DNA of 6,390 bases, from the NCBI GenBank assembly GCA_022615215.1, contig JAKEHD010000378.1, positions 1 to 6,390 of the forward strand. The letters are read 5' to 3'. Both the position numbers and the translations under genes were made by a program. Under the pieces are notes generated by a model that saw nothing but the letters and a program-made list of their open reading frames with translations, was not told the origin of the DNA and did no database searches. This document shows, in pieces, positions 1-5,073 of this stretch (the first letter of the stretch is position 1; each line of letters begins with the position of its first letter). Origin of the DNA: Blastocatellia bacterium (GTDB lineage Bacteria > Acidobacteriota > Blastocatellia > UBA7656).

Positions 1-4
1 AGTA

Positions 5-106
5 CCTGGGAGCGCACTTTGAGCGTGCATGGGTTGCGCAATTGCTGATTATCTTGAAAAAGGGCGTTTCCTCAAGCCATGCAGGCAGGATGCCTGCGCT
101 CTCAGG
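5..106. repeat. REP-like inverted repeat pair with internal hairpin
   Basis: The 12-nt segment CCTGGGAGCGCA (5-16) is matched in inverted orientation at 95-106 (TGCGCTCTCAGG), 11 of 12 positions. Just inside the right copy is a perfect hairpin, GCAGGC (81-86), loop AGGAT, GCCTGC (92-97). The arrangement resembles dispersed REP/BIME-type intergenic elements. I believe similar motifs recur in acidobacterial genomes, but this is memory and was not searched. No coding potential is evident here. Confidence 0.45.
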
Positions 107-247
107 GAAGCCTTTTCTCCTTGTCAATCTACTTTGCAACAACCCTGGCGAGGGCCGCAAGCACGCAGGCGAAAGTAGCGCAGACGGTGTTAGCGGTTCC
201 GCCCTTCAGTGGTTATTTCGCTTTGGTCGCAGGCAGGGAATTTTCTT

Positions 248-841
248 ATGAGAAGAGGTTTCAGCCTTTCGGTCCTCATCGCAGCATCGATTCTAATGCC
301 GGTCCTGGTGTGTGCGAGCCAGGCAGGTTCGCAACGATCAGGCGGCACGAATGTTGGTAGCGGCCGTGAAGGGCGAGGGCCGGAACTACGCGATGCTGCG
401 CCCGATGAATCGCGGCCTTTGGCCGGAGGCCATACGCTGCGCGACATCGAGAGGCTCGAAACCGAATGCCTCGAAGAGATAAATCGCCAGCGCCGGGCGC
501 ACAGGGTCAAACCGCTTGAGTTCTCGCAAGCCTTGCTTCCCATCGCGCGCGCTTACAGCCAGCGTATGGCCGAAGGCAGATTCTTTTCTCACACGGACCC
601 GGAGGGACGCACCATTCGTCAGCGAGTCGACGAGGCCGGAATAAGATGGACGACGCTGGGCGAAAATCTGGCCTCTTCAAATGGCTATATCAACCCTGTG
701 GCGGTCAGCATGCGCGGCTGGATGAACAGTCCCACTCATCGACAGAACATACTCGACACCAAATACACCGTGACGGCCGTCGGCGTATGGGTCAGTCAGG
801 ACGGTACGATTTATTTCACGGAAATTTTCATGAGAGAATGA
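248..841 (+). CDS. Secreted CAP-domain (SCP/YkwD-like) protein
   Basis: A 197-residue protein with an N-terminal signal peptide: basic MRRG, then a hydrophobic run to about residue 22 with likely signal peptidase cleavage near VCA-SQA. A polar low-complexity linker spans about 27-62. A CAP domain follows (about 66-196), with the family's signature points: FFSHTDPEG (H115), GENLA (E139), W158 and SPTHRQNIL (H164), and a closing YFTEIF strand. H115, E139 and H164 are the usual cavity residues. The ATG at 248 is preferred over one at 209 because the signal peptide begins there and AGGGAA (235-240) sits 7 nt upstream. Bacterial YkwD-like proteins are exported, but their biochemical role is mostly unknown, so no substrate can be given. 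The CysA of VLVC does not make a good lipobox. It stands apart from the downstream housekeeping genes, separated by about 480 bp of repeats. Confidence 0.88.
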   Translation: MRRGFSLSVLIAASILMPVLVCASQAGSQRSGGTNVGSGREGRGPELRDAAPDESRPLAGGHTLRDIERLETECLEEINRQRRAHRVKPLEFSQALLPIARAYSQRMAEGRFFSHTDPEGRTIRQRVDEAGIRWTTLGENLASSNGYINPVAVSMRGWMNSPTHRQNILDTKYTVTAVGVWVSQDGTIYFTEIFMRE

Positions 842-921
842 GTTCCTCAGCGCCAGGCACGAAGAGAGAAGTCCTGGAGAAAGAAATCTTTGTGCGCGCT
901 CTCAAGCAACAAGGATTGTAA
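838..921 (+). CDS. Possible 27-codon ORF or gene remnant coupled to the CAP gene
   Basis: An ATG at 838 overlaps the TGA stop of the CAP gene in an ATGA arrangement typical of translational coupling, and reads 27 codons to TAA at 919-921. The peptide is polar, with a plausible amphipathic helix (KREVLEKEIFVRALKQQGL). No Shine-Dalgarno is obvious, so expression would depend on coupling. The C-terminal part looks like the start of a helical domain that then stops, just before the palindrome cluster begins. It could be the N-terminal remnant of a gene lost to rearrangement, or chance. I do not recognise a family with any confidence. Confidence 0.25.
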   Translation: MSSSAPGTKREVLEKEIFVRALKQQGL

Positions 922-961
922 GCTCTTTAGAATCATCGAAGGGCTTCTTGTTGTAACAACT

Positions 962-1009
962 CAGCCGCGTTAGCGGCTGTTGAATTTAGCCGGGCCTTTC
1001 AAGGCCCGG
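962..1009. repeat. Two adjacent GC-rich hairpins (palindromic repeat)
   Basis: CAGCCGC (962-968), loop GTTA, GCGGCTG (973-979) is a perfect 7-bp stem. It is followed 10 nt later by CCGGGCCTT (990-998) pairing with AAGGCCCGG (1001-1009), with an effective stem of 7-8 bp after opening a small loop. No U-tract follows either stem, so they read better as dispersed palindromic repeats than as terminators. Confidence 0.55.
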
Positions 1010-1021
1010 TGCCAGGTCGAA

Positions 1022-1093
1022 CATATTTCGCGTCGCGTAGCGACGGTTGAAATCAAACAACCTTCAATCGTCGCTGACGCGACGAGGTATATG
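1022..1093. repeat. Large 72-bp imperfect palindrome
   Basis: The left arm 1031-1051 (begins CGTCGCGTAGCGACG) and the right arm 1063-1084 (ends CTGACGCGACG) pair along about 21 bp with one G-T type mismatch and a single extra base. The loop is 11 nt (1052-1062). CATAT (1022-1026) and ATATG (1089-1093) extend the pairing outward with a few mismatches. Neither strand offers an ORF or terminator U-run. It is most likely a repetitive intergenic element or the arms of a small non-autonomous element. Confidence 0.65.
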
Positions 1094-1131
1094 CTAACTC
1101 GTTAAGCAGGCGCAAAATTCCCTGCCTAAAT

Positions 1132-1163
1132 TCAGCCGTCCCTACGGGACGCGCGGAGGCTGA
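1132..1163. repeat. Nested hairpin abutting the left arm of the 114-bp element
   Basis: The inner stem is CGTCCC (1137-1142), loop TAC, GGGACG (1146-1151). The outer stem is TCAGCC (1132-1137) with GGCTGA (1158-1163); the two share base 1137, so they form alternatives or a slipped composite. The right side runs directly into the inverted repeat that starts at 1163. Confidence 0.45.
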
Positions 1164-1276
1164 GTAATTACGGCATGTCGCATAAATGGATTTATTGCCC
1201 AGATATTGTGTCGTTACGTGCTGCCCACTACAAGTAATAGGACGTTACGGGAATTATGCGACATGCCCTAATTACT
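1163..1276. mobile_element. 114-bp MITE-like element with 23-nt terminal inverted repeats
   Basis: The left arm (1163-1185) is AGTAATTA, one variable base, then GGCATGTCGCATAA. The right arm (1254-1276) is its reverse complement, matching 22 of 23 positions. The spacer is 68 nt. Inside are two direct copies of CGTTACG (1212-1218 and 1243-1249) and an extra AGTAATAGG (1233-1241) resembling the arm start. No transposase is encoded and no clear target-site duplication is visible. It could be a non-autonomous miniature element, or the paired binding sites of a tyrosine recombinase. It ends 48 bp before the ispE start, so it occupies the expected promoter region. Confidence 0.55.
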
Positions 1277-1324
1277 TCTTGTTTCACTCTTATACAGGCT
1301 GCCCCGCGAGCCTGTTCGACTCAG

Positions 1325-2209
1325 ATGCTTTCTTCCATAAGGGTCAGAGCCTACGCAAAGATCAACTGGACGCTCGACGTGCTGTTTCGGCGAGAGGACG
1401 GCTACCACGAACTCCGCACGATATATCAGACCATATCCCTTTACGACCGCCTGCATATCAGCCTGACTGGTAGCGATATCCGCGTCACCTGTGCGGACCC
1501 GCGCGTTCCTACCGATGAATCGAACATCGTCTGTAAAGCGGCCCTTCTGCTGCGCGAGGCGGCGGACGTCCGGGCGGGCGCAACGATAGATATTGAAAAA
1601 AGGATTCCCGTCGCGGGCGGGCTTGGCGGAGGGTCGTCGAATGCTGCTGCTGCGCTCCTCGGGCTTATCAGGTTGTGGGGCGCGTCTGTACCTGAGCGCG
1701 AGATGTTCAGTATCGCGGCCCGCCTGGGTTCTGACGTTCCCTTTTTCCTCGTGGGCGGAACGGCTCTCGGAGTGGGACGGGGGGAAGAGGTATACGCGCT
1801 TTCTGAGACGCGGTGCGAGAATTTGTTGCTTGCAAATCCAGGGGTGGAGGTATCGACCGCCGAGGCTTATGGAAAACTTTCGCGGTTGACAAGGCCGGAG
1901 GCCGTCCGTATCATACCCTTTACTTTACTGGCCGCTAACGGCGTCTGTGAGCTACCGCTTGCGGCGAGCAACGATCTCGAAGAGGTCGTCCTGGCCGCGC
2001 ACCCGGAAATTGCGGAACTCAAGCGTGGGCTACTGAGCCTCGGCGCTCGGCACGCTCTGATGTCCGGCAGCGGCGCAACTGTCTATGCGGTCTTTGACAA
2101 TTTGGAGACGAGCGAGCGAGCGCAATTTGAGATGCGTGCAACAGGTGTATGGTCGGAACGTGTGCGAACGATTGACCGACGAGAATATCGAGATACGCTC
2201 ATCGAATGA
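1325..2209 (+). CDS. ispE: 4-diphosphocytidyl-2-C-methyl-D-erythritol kinase
   Basis: IspE phosphorylates CDP-methylerythritol with ATP at the 2-hydroxyl, in the cytoplasmic MEP route to isoprenoid precursors. The 294-residue protein is full length for the family. GHMP-kinase features in order: AYAKINWTLDVL near the N terminus with catalytic Lys12, DGYHEL (25-30), the glycine-rich ATP loop PVAGGLGGGSSNAAA (95-109), LGSDVPFF with catalytic Asp137, and the C-terminal LMSGSGATVYAVF (245-257). The ATG at 1325 is chosen because the upstream in-frame ATG at 1256 lies inside the inverted-repeat element and would add 23 residues lacking in the family. No good Shine-Dalgarno precedes 1325, so initiation may be weak. 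The gene leads the conserved ispE, tRNA-Gln, prs order. Confidence 0.95.
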   Translation: MLSSIRVRAYAKINWTLDVLFRREDGYHELRTIYQTISLYDRLHISLTGSDIRVTCADPRVPTDESNIVCKAALLLREAADVRAGATIDIEKRIPVAGGLGGGSSNAAAALLGLIRLWGASVPEREMFSIAARLGSDVPFFLVGGTALGVGRGEEVYALSETRCENLLLANPGVEVSTAEAYGKLSRLTRPEAVRIIPFTLLAANGVCELPLAASNDLEEVVLAAHPEIAELKRGLLSLGARHALMSGSGATVYAVFDNLETSERAQFEMRATGVWSERVRTIDRREYRDTLIE

Positions 2210-2316
2210 GCGGGCGGCTCTGTGCCGAATGAAATAATCACAGCGACCGATCAGATATATATAAGTCGCTTGATTCGATGAATTTCAATACTGCATTGCC
2301 CCCCTACCGGCAGATG

Positions 2317-2340
2317 TATACCCGCTTTCGAGCGGGTATA
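2317..2340. repeat. Perfect 10-bp hairpin with TTCG loop
   Basis: TATACCCGCT (2317-2326), loop TTCG, AGCGGGTATA (2331-2340) is a perfect inverted repeat with a stable UUCG-type tetraloop. It lies 107 nt after ispE and about 130 nt before the tRNA. No U-run follows, so it is not a standard intrinsic terminator; it could still mark the ispE 3' end or bind a protein. A second weaker hairpin, CAACGC (2349-2354) with GCGTTG (2370-2375), follows. Its right edge forms TATAAT (2337-2342), but no -35 is seen at the right distance. Confidence 0.6.
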
Positions 2341-2468
2341 ATCAGGCCCAACGCATCGTTTGATCGAAGGCGTTGCGGATAGAGACATAAAACAAACTTC
2401 AACCAGTGGCGAGCGAGGACCGGGGCTGACGCGAAGTTCCGAGCCCTTATCGGTTGTGTGTAGGATGT

Positions 2469-2543
2469 TGGGGAGTCGCCAAGCGGTAAGGCAGCGGCCT
2501 TTGGAGCCGCCATACGGAGGTTCGAATCCTCCCTCCCCAGCCA
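2469..2543 (+). tRNA. tRNA-Gln (anticodon TTG)
   Basis: A complete cloverleaf can be read. Acceptor TGGGGAG (2469-2475) pairs with CTCCCCA (2533-2539). The D stem is GCC/GGC. The anticodon stem GCGGC (2494-2498) pairs with GCCGC (2506-2510) around loop CTTTGGA, giving anticodon TTG (2501-2503). The variable loop is CATAC. The T arm is GGAGG, TTCGAAT, CCTCC (2516-2532). Discriminator G2540 is followed by an encoded CCA (2541-2543). The U1-A72 first pair is typical of bacterial tRNA-Gln. It sits between ispE and prs with no terminator visible in the 72 nt before prs, so a joint transcript with prs is plausible. Confidence 0.97.
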
Positions 2544-2598
2544 ATAAAACGGAGAGCGGCGGGCAGCAAGTAGCTGTTCGATGGTCGTTGAACACTCT

Positions 2599-2611
2599 AG
2601 GAGGGTGGAGG
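2599..2611 (+). promoter_or_regulatory. Ribosome binding site supporting the GTG start of prs
   Basis: AGGAGGG (2599-2605) and a second GGAGG (2607-2611) lie 10 and 4 nt before GTG at 2616. No ATG in frame lies near the family's N terminus, so this purine-rich stretch settles the GTG start. Confidence 0.7.
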
Positions 2612-2615
2612 CATC

Positions 2616-3554
2616 GTGAATATAAAGGTCTTTTCAGGTAATGCGAACAGGGCGCTCGCTGAAGAGATCTGTCAGCACCTGGAAATAGAACTCGGCAAGG
2701 CCAATGTCTCGCGTTTCTACGACGGGGAGTTCAACTTCCAGATACTGGAGAACGTGCGGGGCCAGGATTGCTTCATCGTGCAGCCGACCTGCCCGCCGGT
2801 CGATTCGAATTTGATGGAGCTTCTCATCATGCTCGACGCGTTCCGGCGCTCGTCGGCCAAGCGAATAACGGCGGTGATTCCCTATTACGGCTACGCGCGC
2901 AAGGACCGCAAAGACAAACCCAGGGTGCCGATTTCATCCAAGCTCGTCGCCAATCTGATAACCGAGGCCGGGGCGGAGCGTGTGTTGCTCCTGGATTTGC
3001 ACGCAAGTCAGATTCAAGGGTTCTTCGACATCCCGGCCGACCATCTGTTCGCCGCGCCGGTGCTGGTCGGCTATTTTCAGAATCTGGGATTGCAGAATCT
3101 GACCGTCGTTGCGCCCGATCCGGGCGGCGTCGAACGCGCGCGCGCCTACGCGAAGAGGCTGGACGCGGAGCTTGCAATCATAGACAAGAGGCGCGATGCG
3201 GACCGGCTGGGCGAAGTCGAGGTGCTTCACGTCATAGGCGACGTTGAAGGGCGGACGGCGATAATAGTCGACGATATGATAGACACGGCGGGAACGCTCG
3301 TTAAAGCCGCCGAGGCGATAAAACGTAATGGCGCAGAGAGCGTGCTCGCTTCCGCCACGCATGCTCTGTTTTCCGGGCCGGCAGTCGATAGGGTAGAGGC
3401 TTCTCCGATTAAAGAGGTGATCGTGACGAACTCTATTCCGACCGAAAACTCCTGCCGCTCGTCAAGGGTGAAATGCCTGAGCGTGGCGGGCCTGCTGGCA
3501 GAAGCCATTAAGTCGATACACGACGAGACATCTGTGAGCAAGTTGTTTATATAG
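2616..3554 (+). CDS. prs: Ribose-phosphate pyrophosphokinase (PRPP synthetase)
   Basis: Prs makes 5-phosphoribosyl-1-pyrophosphate from ribose 5-phosphate and ATP, feeding purine, pyrimidine, His, Trp and NAD synthesis. The 312-residue length is normal for the class I enzyme. Visible motifs: FYDGEFN (34-40), the ATP-binding PYYGYARKDRK (89-99), the family signature DLHASQIQGFFDIPADHL (127-144) with His129, APDPGGVERAR (166-176), the catalytic flexible-loop KRRD (191-194), and the ribose-5-phosphate loop VDDMIDTAGTL (218-228). Residue 96 is Lys where most homologues have Gln (YARQDRK). The start codon is GTG, with strong purine-rich SD upstream. Thirteen of 25 Ile codons are ATA by my count. 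It sits after tRNA-Gln and before rplY, a common bacterial order. Confidence 0.97.
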   Translation: MNIKVFSGNANRALAEEICQHLEIELGKANVSRFYDGEFNFQILENVRGQDCFIVQPTCPPVDSNLMELLIMLDAFRRSSAKRITAVIPYYGYARKDRKDKPRVPISSKLVANLITEAGAERVLLLDLHASQIQGFFDIPADHLFAAPVLVGYFQNLGLQNLTVVAPDPGGVERARAYAKRLDAELAIIDKRRDADRLGEVEVLHVIGDVEGRTAIIVDDMIDTAGTLVKAAEAIKRNGAESVLASATHALFSGPAVDRVEASPIKEVIVTNSIPTENSCRSSRVKCLSVAGLLAEAIKSIHDETSVSKLFI

Positions 3555-3559
3555 ATTTT

Positions 3560-3636
3560 GCGGGACGCCCCGCTCGAAGGCAAAAACGGAACTCTTCACT
3601 TTTTCCTTTTGCCTTAAATCAAGGGGCGCTCGCGGG
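3560..3636 (+). promoter_or_regulatory. Structured prs-rplY spacer (candidate leader or attenuator)
   Basis: A strong stem joins AAGGCAAAA (3577-3585) to TTTTGCCTT (3607-3615), continued inward by GGAA (3588-3591) with TTCC (3603-3606) across a 2-nt bulge. Before it, GCGGG (3560-3564) can pair with CCCGC (3569-3573). Alternatively CGCCCC (3566-3571) can pair with GGGGCG (3623-3628), or CCCGC with a second GCGGG (3632-3636). These options exclude each other. The rplY SD AGGAG (3639-3643) follows. The stem could also act as an mRNA-stabilising or processing hairpin between prs and rplY. No classical U-tract terminator is present. Confidence 0.4.
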
Positions 3637-3653
3637 TCAGGAGTCAGAGAAGG

Positions 3654-4313
3654 ATGATAAAAGATTTGACGATAAATGCGAGCTTGCGCGAGGGCTTCGG
3701 GAAAGGCCCCTCGCGCCGGTTGCGCGCGCAAGGGATGATTCCCGTTGCGGTCTACGGCGAAGAGAAACCGCCCGTCGCGGTCGCCGTAAACGCAAAGGAG
3801 ATTGCCGCCATACTGCGGTCGGAAACGGGTCACAACACGATATTCAATCTGGCCGTGCCGCAGGAGAATGGCGAAGCCGAGAGCGCGACCGTCATCATAA
3901 AGGACTGGCAGGTGGACCCCGTCAAAGGGCAGTTGTTGCACGCAGACCTCCTGCGACTGTCGCTGACGACCGCCACACAGGTGAACGTCTCCATAGAGAT
4001 CGTAGGCGAGCCGGTCGGCGTGAAGACACATGGAGGACTGCTCGACCTTCAAATGCGCGAGGTCCAAATCGAGTGCTTGCCGGGCGATATACCTGAGCAT
4101 ATACAACTCGACGTATCCGACATGCTGGTGGGCGATCATGCGAAGGTCGCGGACCTGATTTGCGACCGGGAGAGGATAACCATCCTTACGGACGAAAACC
4201 TTATAGTCGCCGGCGTGCTCGCGCCGCGCCTGGCTGAGGTGGCCGAACCCTCTGCGGAAGAGGCAGCGGTCGAAGGGGCCGAGCCTGAGGTTATAAAGAA
4301 GAGCGAAGAGTGA
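3654..4313 (+). CDS. rplY: Large ribosomal subunit protein bL25, long Ctc/TL5 form
   Basis: bL25 binds 5S rRNA in the 50S subunit. This is the long two-domain form (219 residues) rather than the roughly 95-residue form of E. coli. The N-terminal 5S-binding domain (about 1-100) has the typical GKGPSRRLRAQGMIPVAVYG (16-35) and IKDWQVDPVKGQLLHADLLR (82-101). The C-terminal TL5-type beta domain (about 105-190) shows GEPVGVKTHGGLLD (118-131), DIPEHIQLDVS and ITILTDEN. An acidic Ala/Glu-rich tail (194-219) ends the protein, as in many long L25s. The ATG has AGGAG (3639-3643) 10 nt upstream. TGA is followed at once by an in-frame TAA. It is followed 15 nt later by pth, the usual partner. Confidence 0.95.
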   Translation: MIKDLTINASLREGFGKGPSRRLRAQGMIPVAVYGEEKPPVAVAVNAKEIAAILRSETGHNTIFNLAVPQENGEAESATVIIKDWQVDPVKGQLLHADLLRLSLTTATQVNVSIEIVGEPVGVKTHGGLLDLQMREVQIECLPGDIPEHIQLDVSDMLVGDHAKVADLICDRERITILTDENLIVAGVLAPRLAEVAEPSAEEAAVEGAEPEVIKKSEE

Positions 4314-4328
4314 TAATTCAGAGACCTT

Positions 4329-4913
4329 ATGAAACTGGTAGCAGGTCTCGGAAATCCGGGGCGAGAGTATGAAGCGACGTGGCATAACCTCGGCTTCATG
4401 CTCATTGACAGATTGTTCGAGGAAGTCCGGGGGCACCGCTTTCGCGACGAAGCAAAAGCGAAGATAGCGGAGGCGACAATATCGGGCGAGCGGGTCTTGC
4501 TCATCAAGCCGCAGACTTTTATGAACCTGAGCGGCGACTCGATACGTCCATTGCTTGCGCGCTACGCGGAGGGCGACCCTCGCAGTCTCATAGTCGCATG
4601 CGATGACGTTGCGCTCCCTTTCGGCATGATTCGCGTGCGGGAGCGCGGGAGCGCGGGCAGTCACAATGGATTGAAATCCATAATCGAGCGGCTCGGCTCT
4701 CAGGACTTCGCGCGCATAAGGCTGGGCGTCGGACCCGACCACCCGGTGAGCGACCTTGCGGACTTCGTGCTGTCGCGCGTACCGAAGAAGGAGCGCGACC
4801 GCCTCGACCTTATGCTCGGACGCGCATCCGATGCGCTGAAGATGATGCTCTCTGAAGGCGTGCCGCGCGCACAATCGCTCTTCAACGAGCGCGTGAAGAC
4901 AGAAGGCGATTGA
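4329..4913 (+). CDS. pth: Peptidyl-tRNA hydrolase
   Basis: Pth cleaves peptidyl-tRNAs that drop off the ribosome, recycling tRNA in the cytoplasm. The 194-residue length is typical. It starts MKLVAGLGNPG with Asn9; EATWHNLGF carries the catalytic His19; KPQTFMNLSG holds Asn66; CDDVALPFG carries Asp92, the partner of the catalytic His; and GSAGSHNGLKSI carries Asn113 of the tRNA/peptide-binding site. Two small departures from consensus are Ser111 where most have Gly (GGHNGL) and Ala95 in the usual DLDLP stretch; all catalytic positions are intact. The start lies 15 nt after the rplY stop with a poor SD, consistent with coupling to rplY translation. Its stop codon overlaps the proposed -35 of the rpsF promoter. 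ychF, often next in such clusters, is absent. Confidence 0.96.
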   Translation: MKLVAGLGNPGREYEATWHNLGFMLIDRLFEEVRGHRFRDEAKAKIAEATISGERVLLIKPQTFMNLSGDSIRPLLARYAEGDPRSLIVACDDVALPFGMIRVRERGSAGSHNGLKSIIERLGSQDFARIRLGVGPDHPVSDLADFVLSRVPKKERDRLDLMLGRASDALKMMLSEGVPRAQSLFNERVKTEGD

Positions 4914-4937
4914 TCTTTTTCAAAAGGGTTCTATAGT
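4910..4937 (+). promoter_or_regulatory. Candidate sigma70 promoter for rpsF-rpsR-rplI
   Basis: TTGATC (4910-4915, 4 of 6 to TTGACA) and TATAGT (4932-4937, 5 of 6 to TATAAT) are separated by 16 nt. The -35 overlaps the pth stop codon. Transcription would start near 4943-4946, giving an rpsF leader of about 130 nt. AGGGT (4925-4929) and ACCCT (4940-4944) form a dyad around the -10, which could be an operator or a short hairpin. Confidence 0.5.
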
Positions 4938-4948
4938 GGACCCTCCTT

Positions 4949-4970
4949 GCTCCGGTCAAAAGACCGGGGC
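4949..4970 (+). promoter_or_regulatory. Hairpin in the rpsF leader
   Basis: GCTCCGGTC (4949-4957), loop AAAA, GACCGGGGC (4962-4970) is a 9-bp stem with one G-U pair. Only two T residues follow, so termination would be weak. It is the first element of the structured leader. Confidence 0.55.
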
Positions 4971-4978
4971 TTGACTCA

Positions 4979-5043
4979 GGCCGGGCCTGCCGCCAGTGAG
5001 GAAAGAATTCTTTAGAAGAAAGAGTTCTTTCGGCGGGCCGGCC
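4979..5043 (+). promoter_or_regulatory. Large bulged stem-loop, candidate S6:S18 autoregulatory leader
   Basis: Outer helix GGCCGG (4979-4984) pairs with CCGGCC (5038-5043). A middle helix CCGCC (4990-4994) pairs with GGCGG (5032-5036). The upper helix GAAAGAATTC (5001-5010) pairs with GAGTTCTTTC (5022-5031) around an 11-nt loop. The 5' strand carries two bulges: GCCTG (opposite one base) and AGTGAG. An S6:S18 complex is known to bind a structured motif in its own mRNA leader in many bacteria, and the position here, just before the rpsF SD, fits. I cannot confirm the specific consensus by eye. Confidence 0.45.
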
Positions 5044-5056
5044 AGGTAAATCCAAA

Positions 5057-5072
5057 AGGAGGATATCTCTCC
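5057..5072 (+). promoter_or_regulatory. rpsF Shine-Dalgarno within a small potential hairpin
   Basis: AGGAGG (5057-5062) lies 11 nt before the rpsF ATG. GGAG (5058-5061) can pair with CTCC (5069-5072), which would hide the SD; the pairing is only 4 bp. Confidence 0.45.
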
Positions 5073-5073
5073 G

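Larger units (their letters stand above)
842..1324. other. Gene-poor, palindrome-rich intergenic region
   Basis: Apart from the 27-codon ORF at its left end, this 483-bp stretch shows no convincing gene. It is filled by hairpins at 962-979, 990-1009, 1022-1093, 1106-1125 (GCAGG/CCTGC) and 1132-1163, and by the inverted-repeat element at 1163-1276. None of the hairpins is followed by a T-run, so no classical intrinsic terminator for the CAP gene is seen. A clear sigma70 promoter for ispE was not found either. TATACA at 1291-1296 lacks a good -35, and TTGTGT (1206-1211) with TACAAG (1229-1234) is only a weak pair. Confidence 0.7.

Noticed and set aside
209..247. Upstream ATG of the CAP protein
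   Set aside because: It would place 13 polar residues before the signal peptide; the ATG at 248 has a better-placed SD.
646..921. 91-codon ORF overlapping the CAP gene in another frame
   Set aside because: Most of it is a shadow of the CAP domain; only its last 27 codons, from the ATG at 838, deserve mention.
990..1009. Intrinsic terminator of the CAP gene
   Set aside because: The stem is strong but followed by TGCCAGG, with no U-tract.
1256..1324. Upstream ATG extending ispE by 23 residues
   Set aside because: It begins inside the inverted-repeat arm, the extension has no counterpart in IspE, and the family N terminus aligns with the Met at 1325.
2251..2595. Minus-strand ORF containing GEGGFEPPYGGSKG
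   Set aside because: This peptide is the antisense translation of the tRNA-Gln T arm and acceptor, a well-known type of false protein call.
3462..4874. 470-codon open frame on the minus strand across rplY and pth
   Set aside because: It lies antisense to two clearly real genes, its product is rich in His, Arg and Tyr with no recognisable domain, and it crosses the intergenic spacers. It is a by-product of codon bias.
4971..4976. TTGACT as a -35 for rpsF
   Set aside because: No -10-like hexamer is found 15-19 nt downstream; the TTGATC/TATAGT pair upstream is better.
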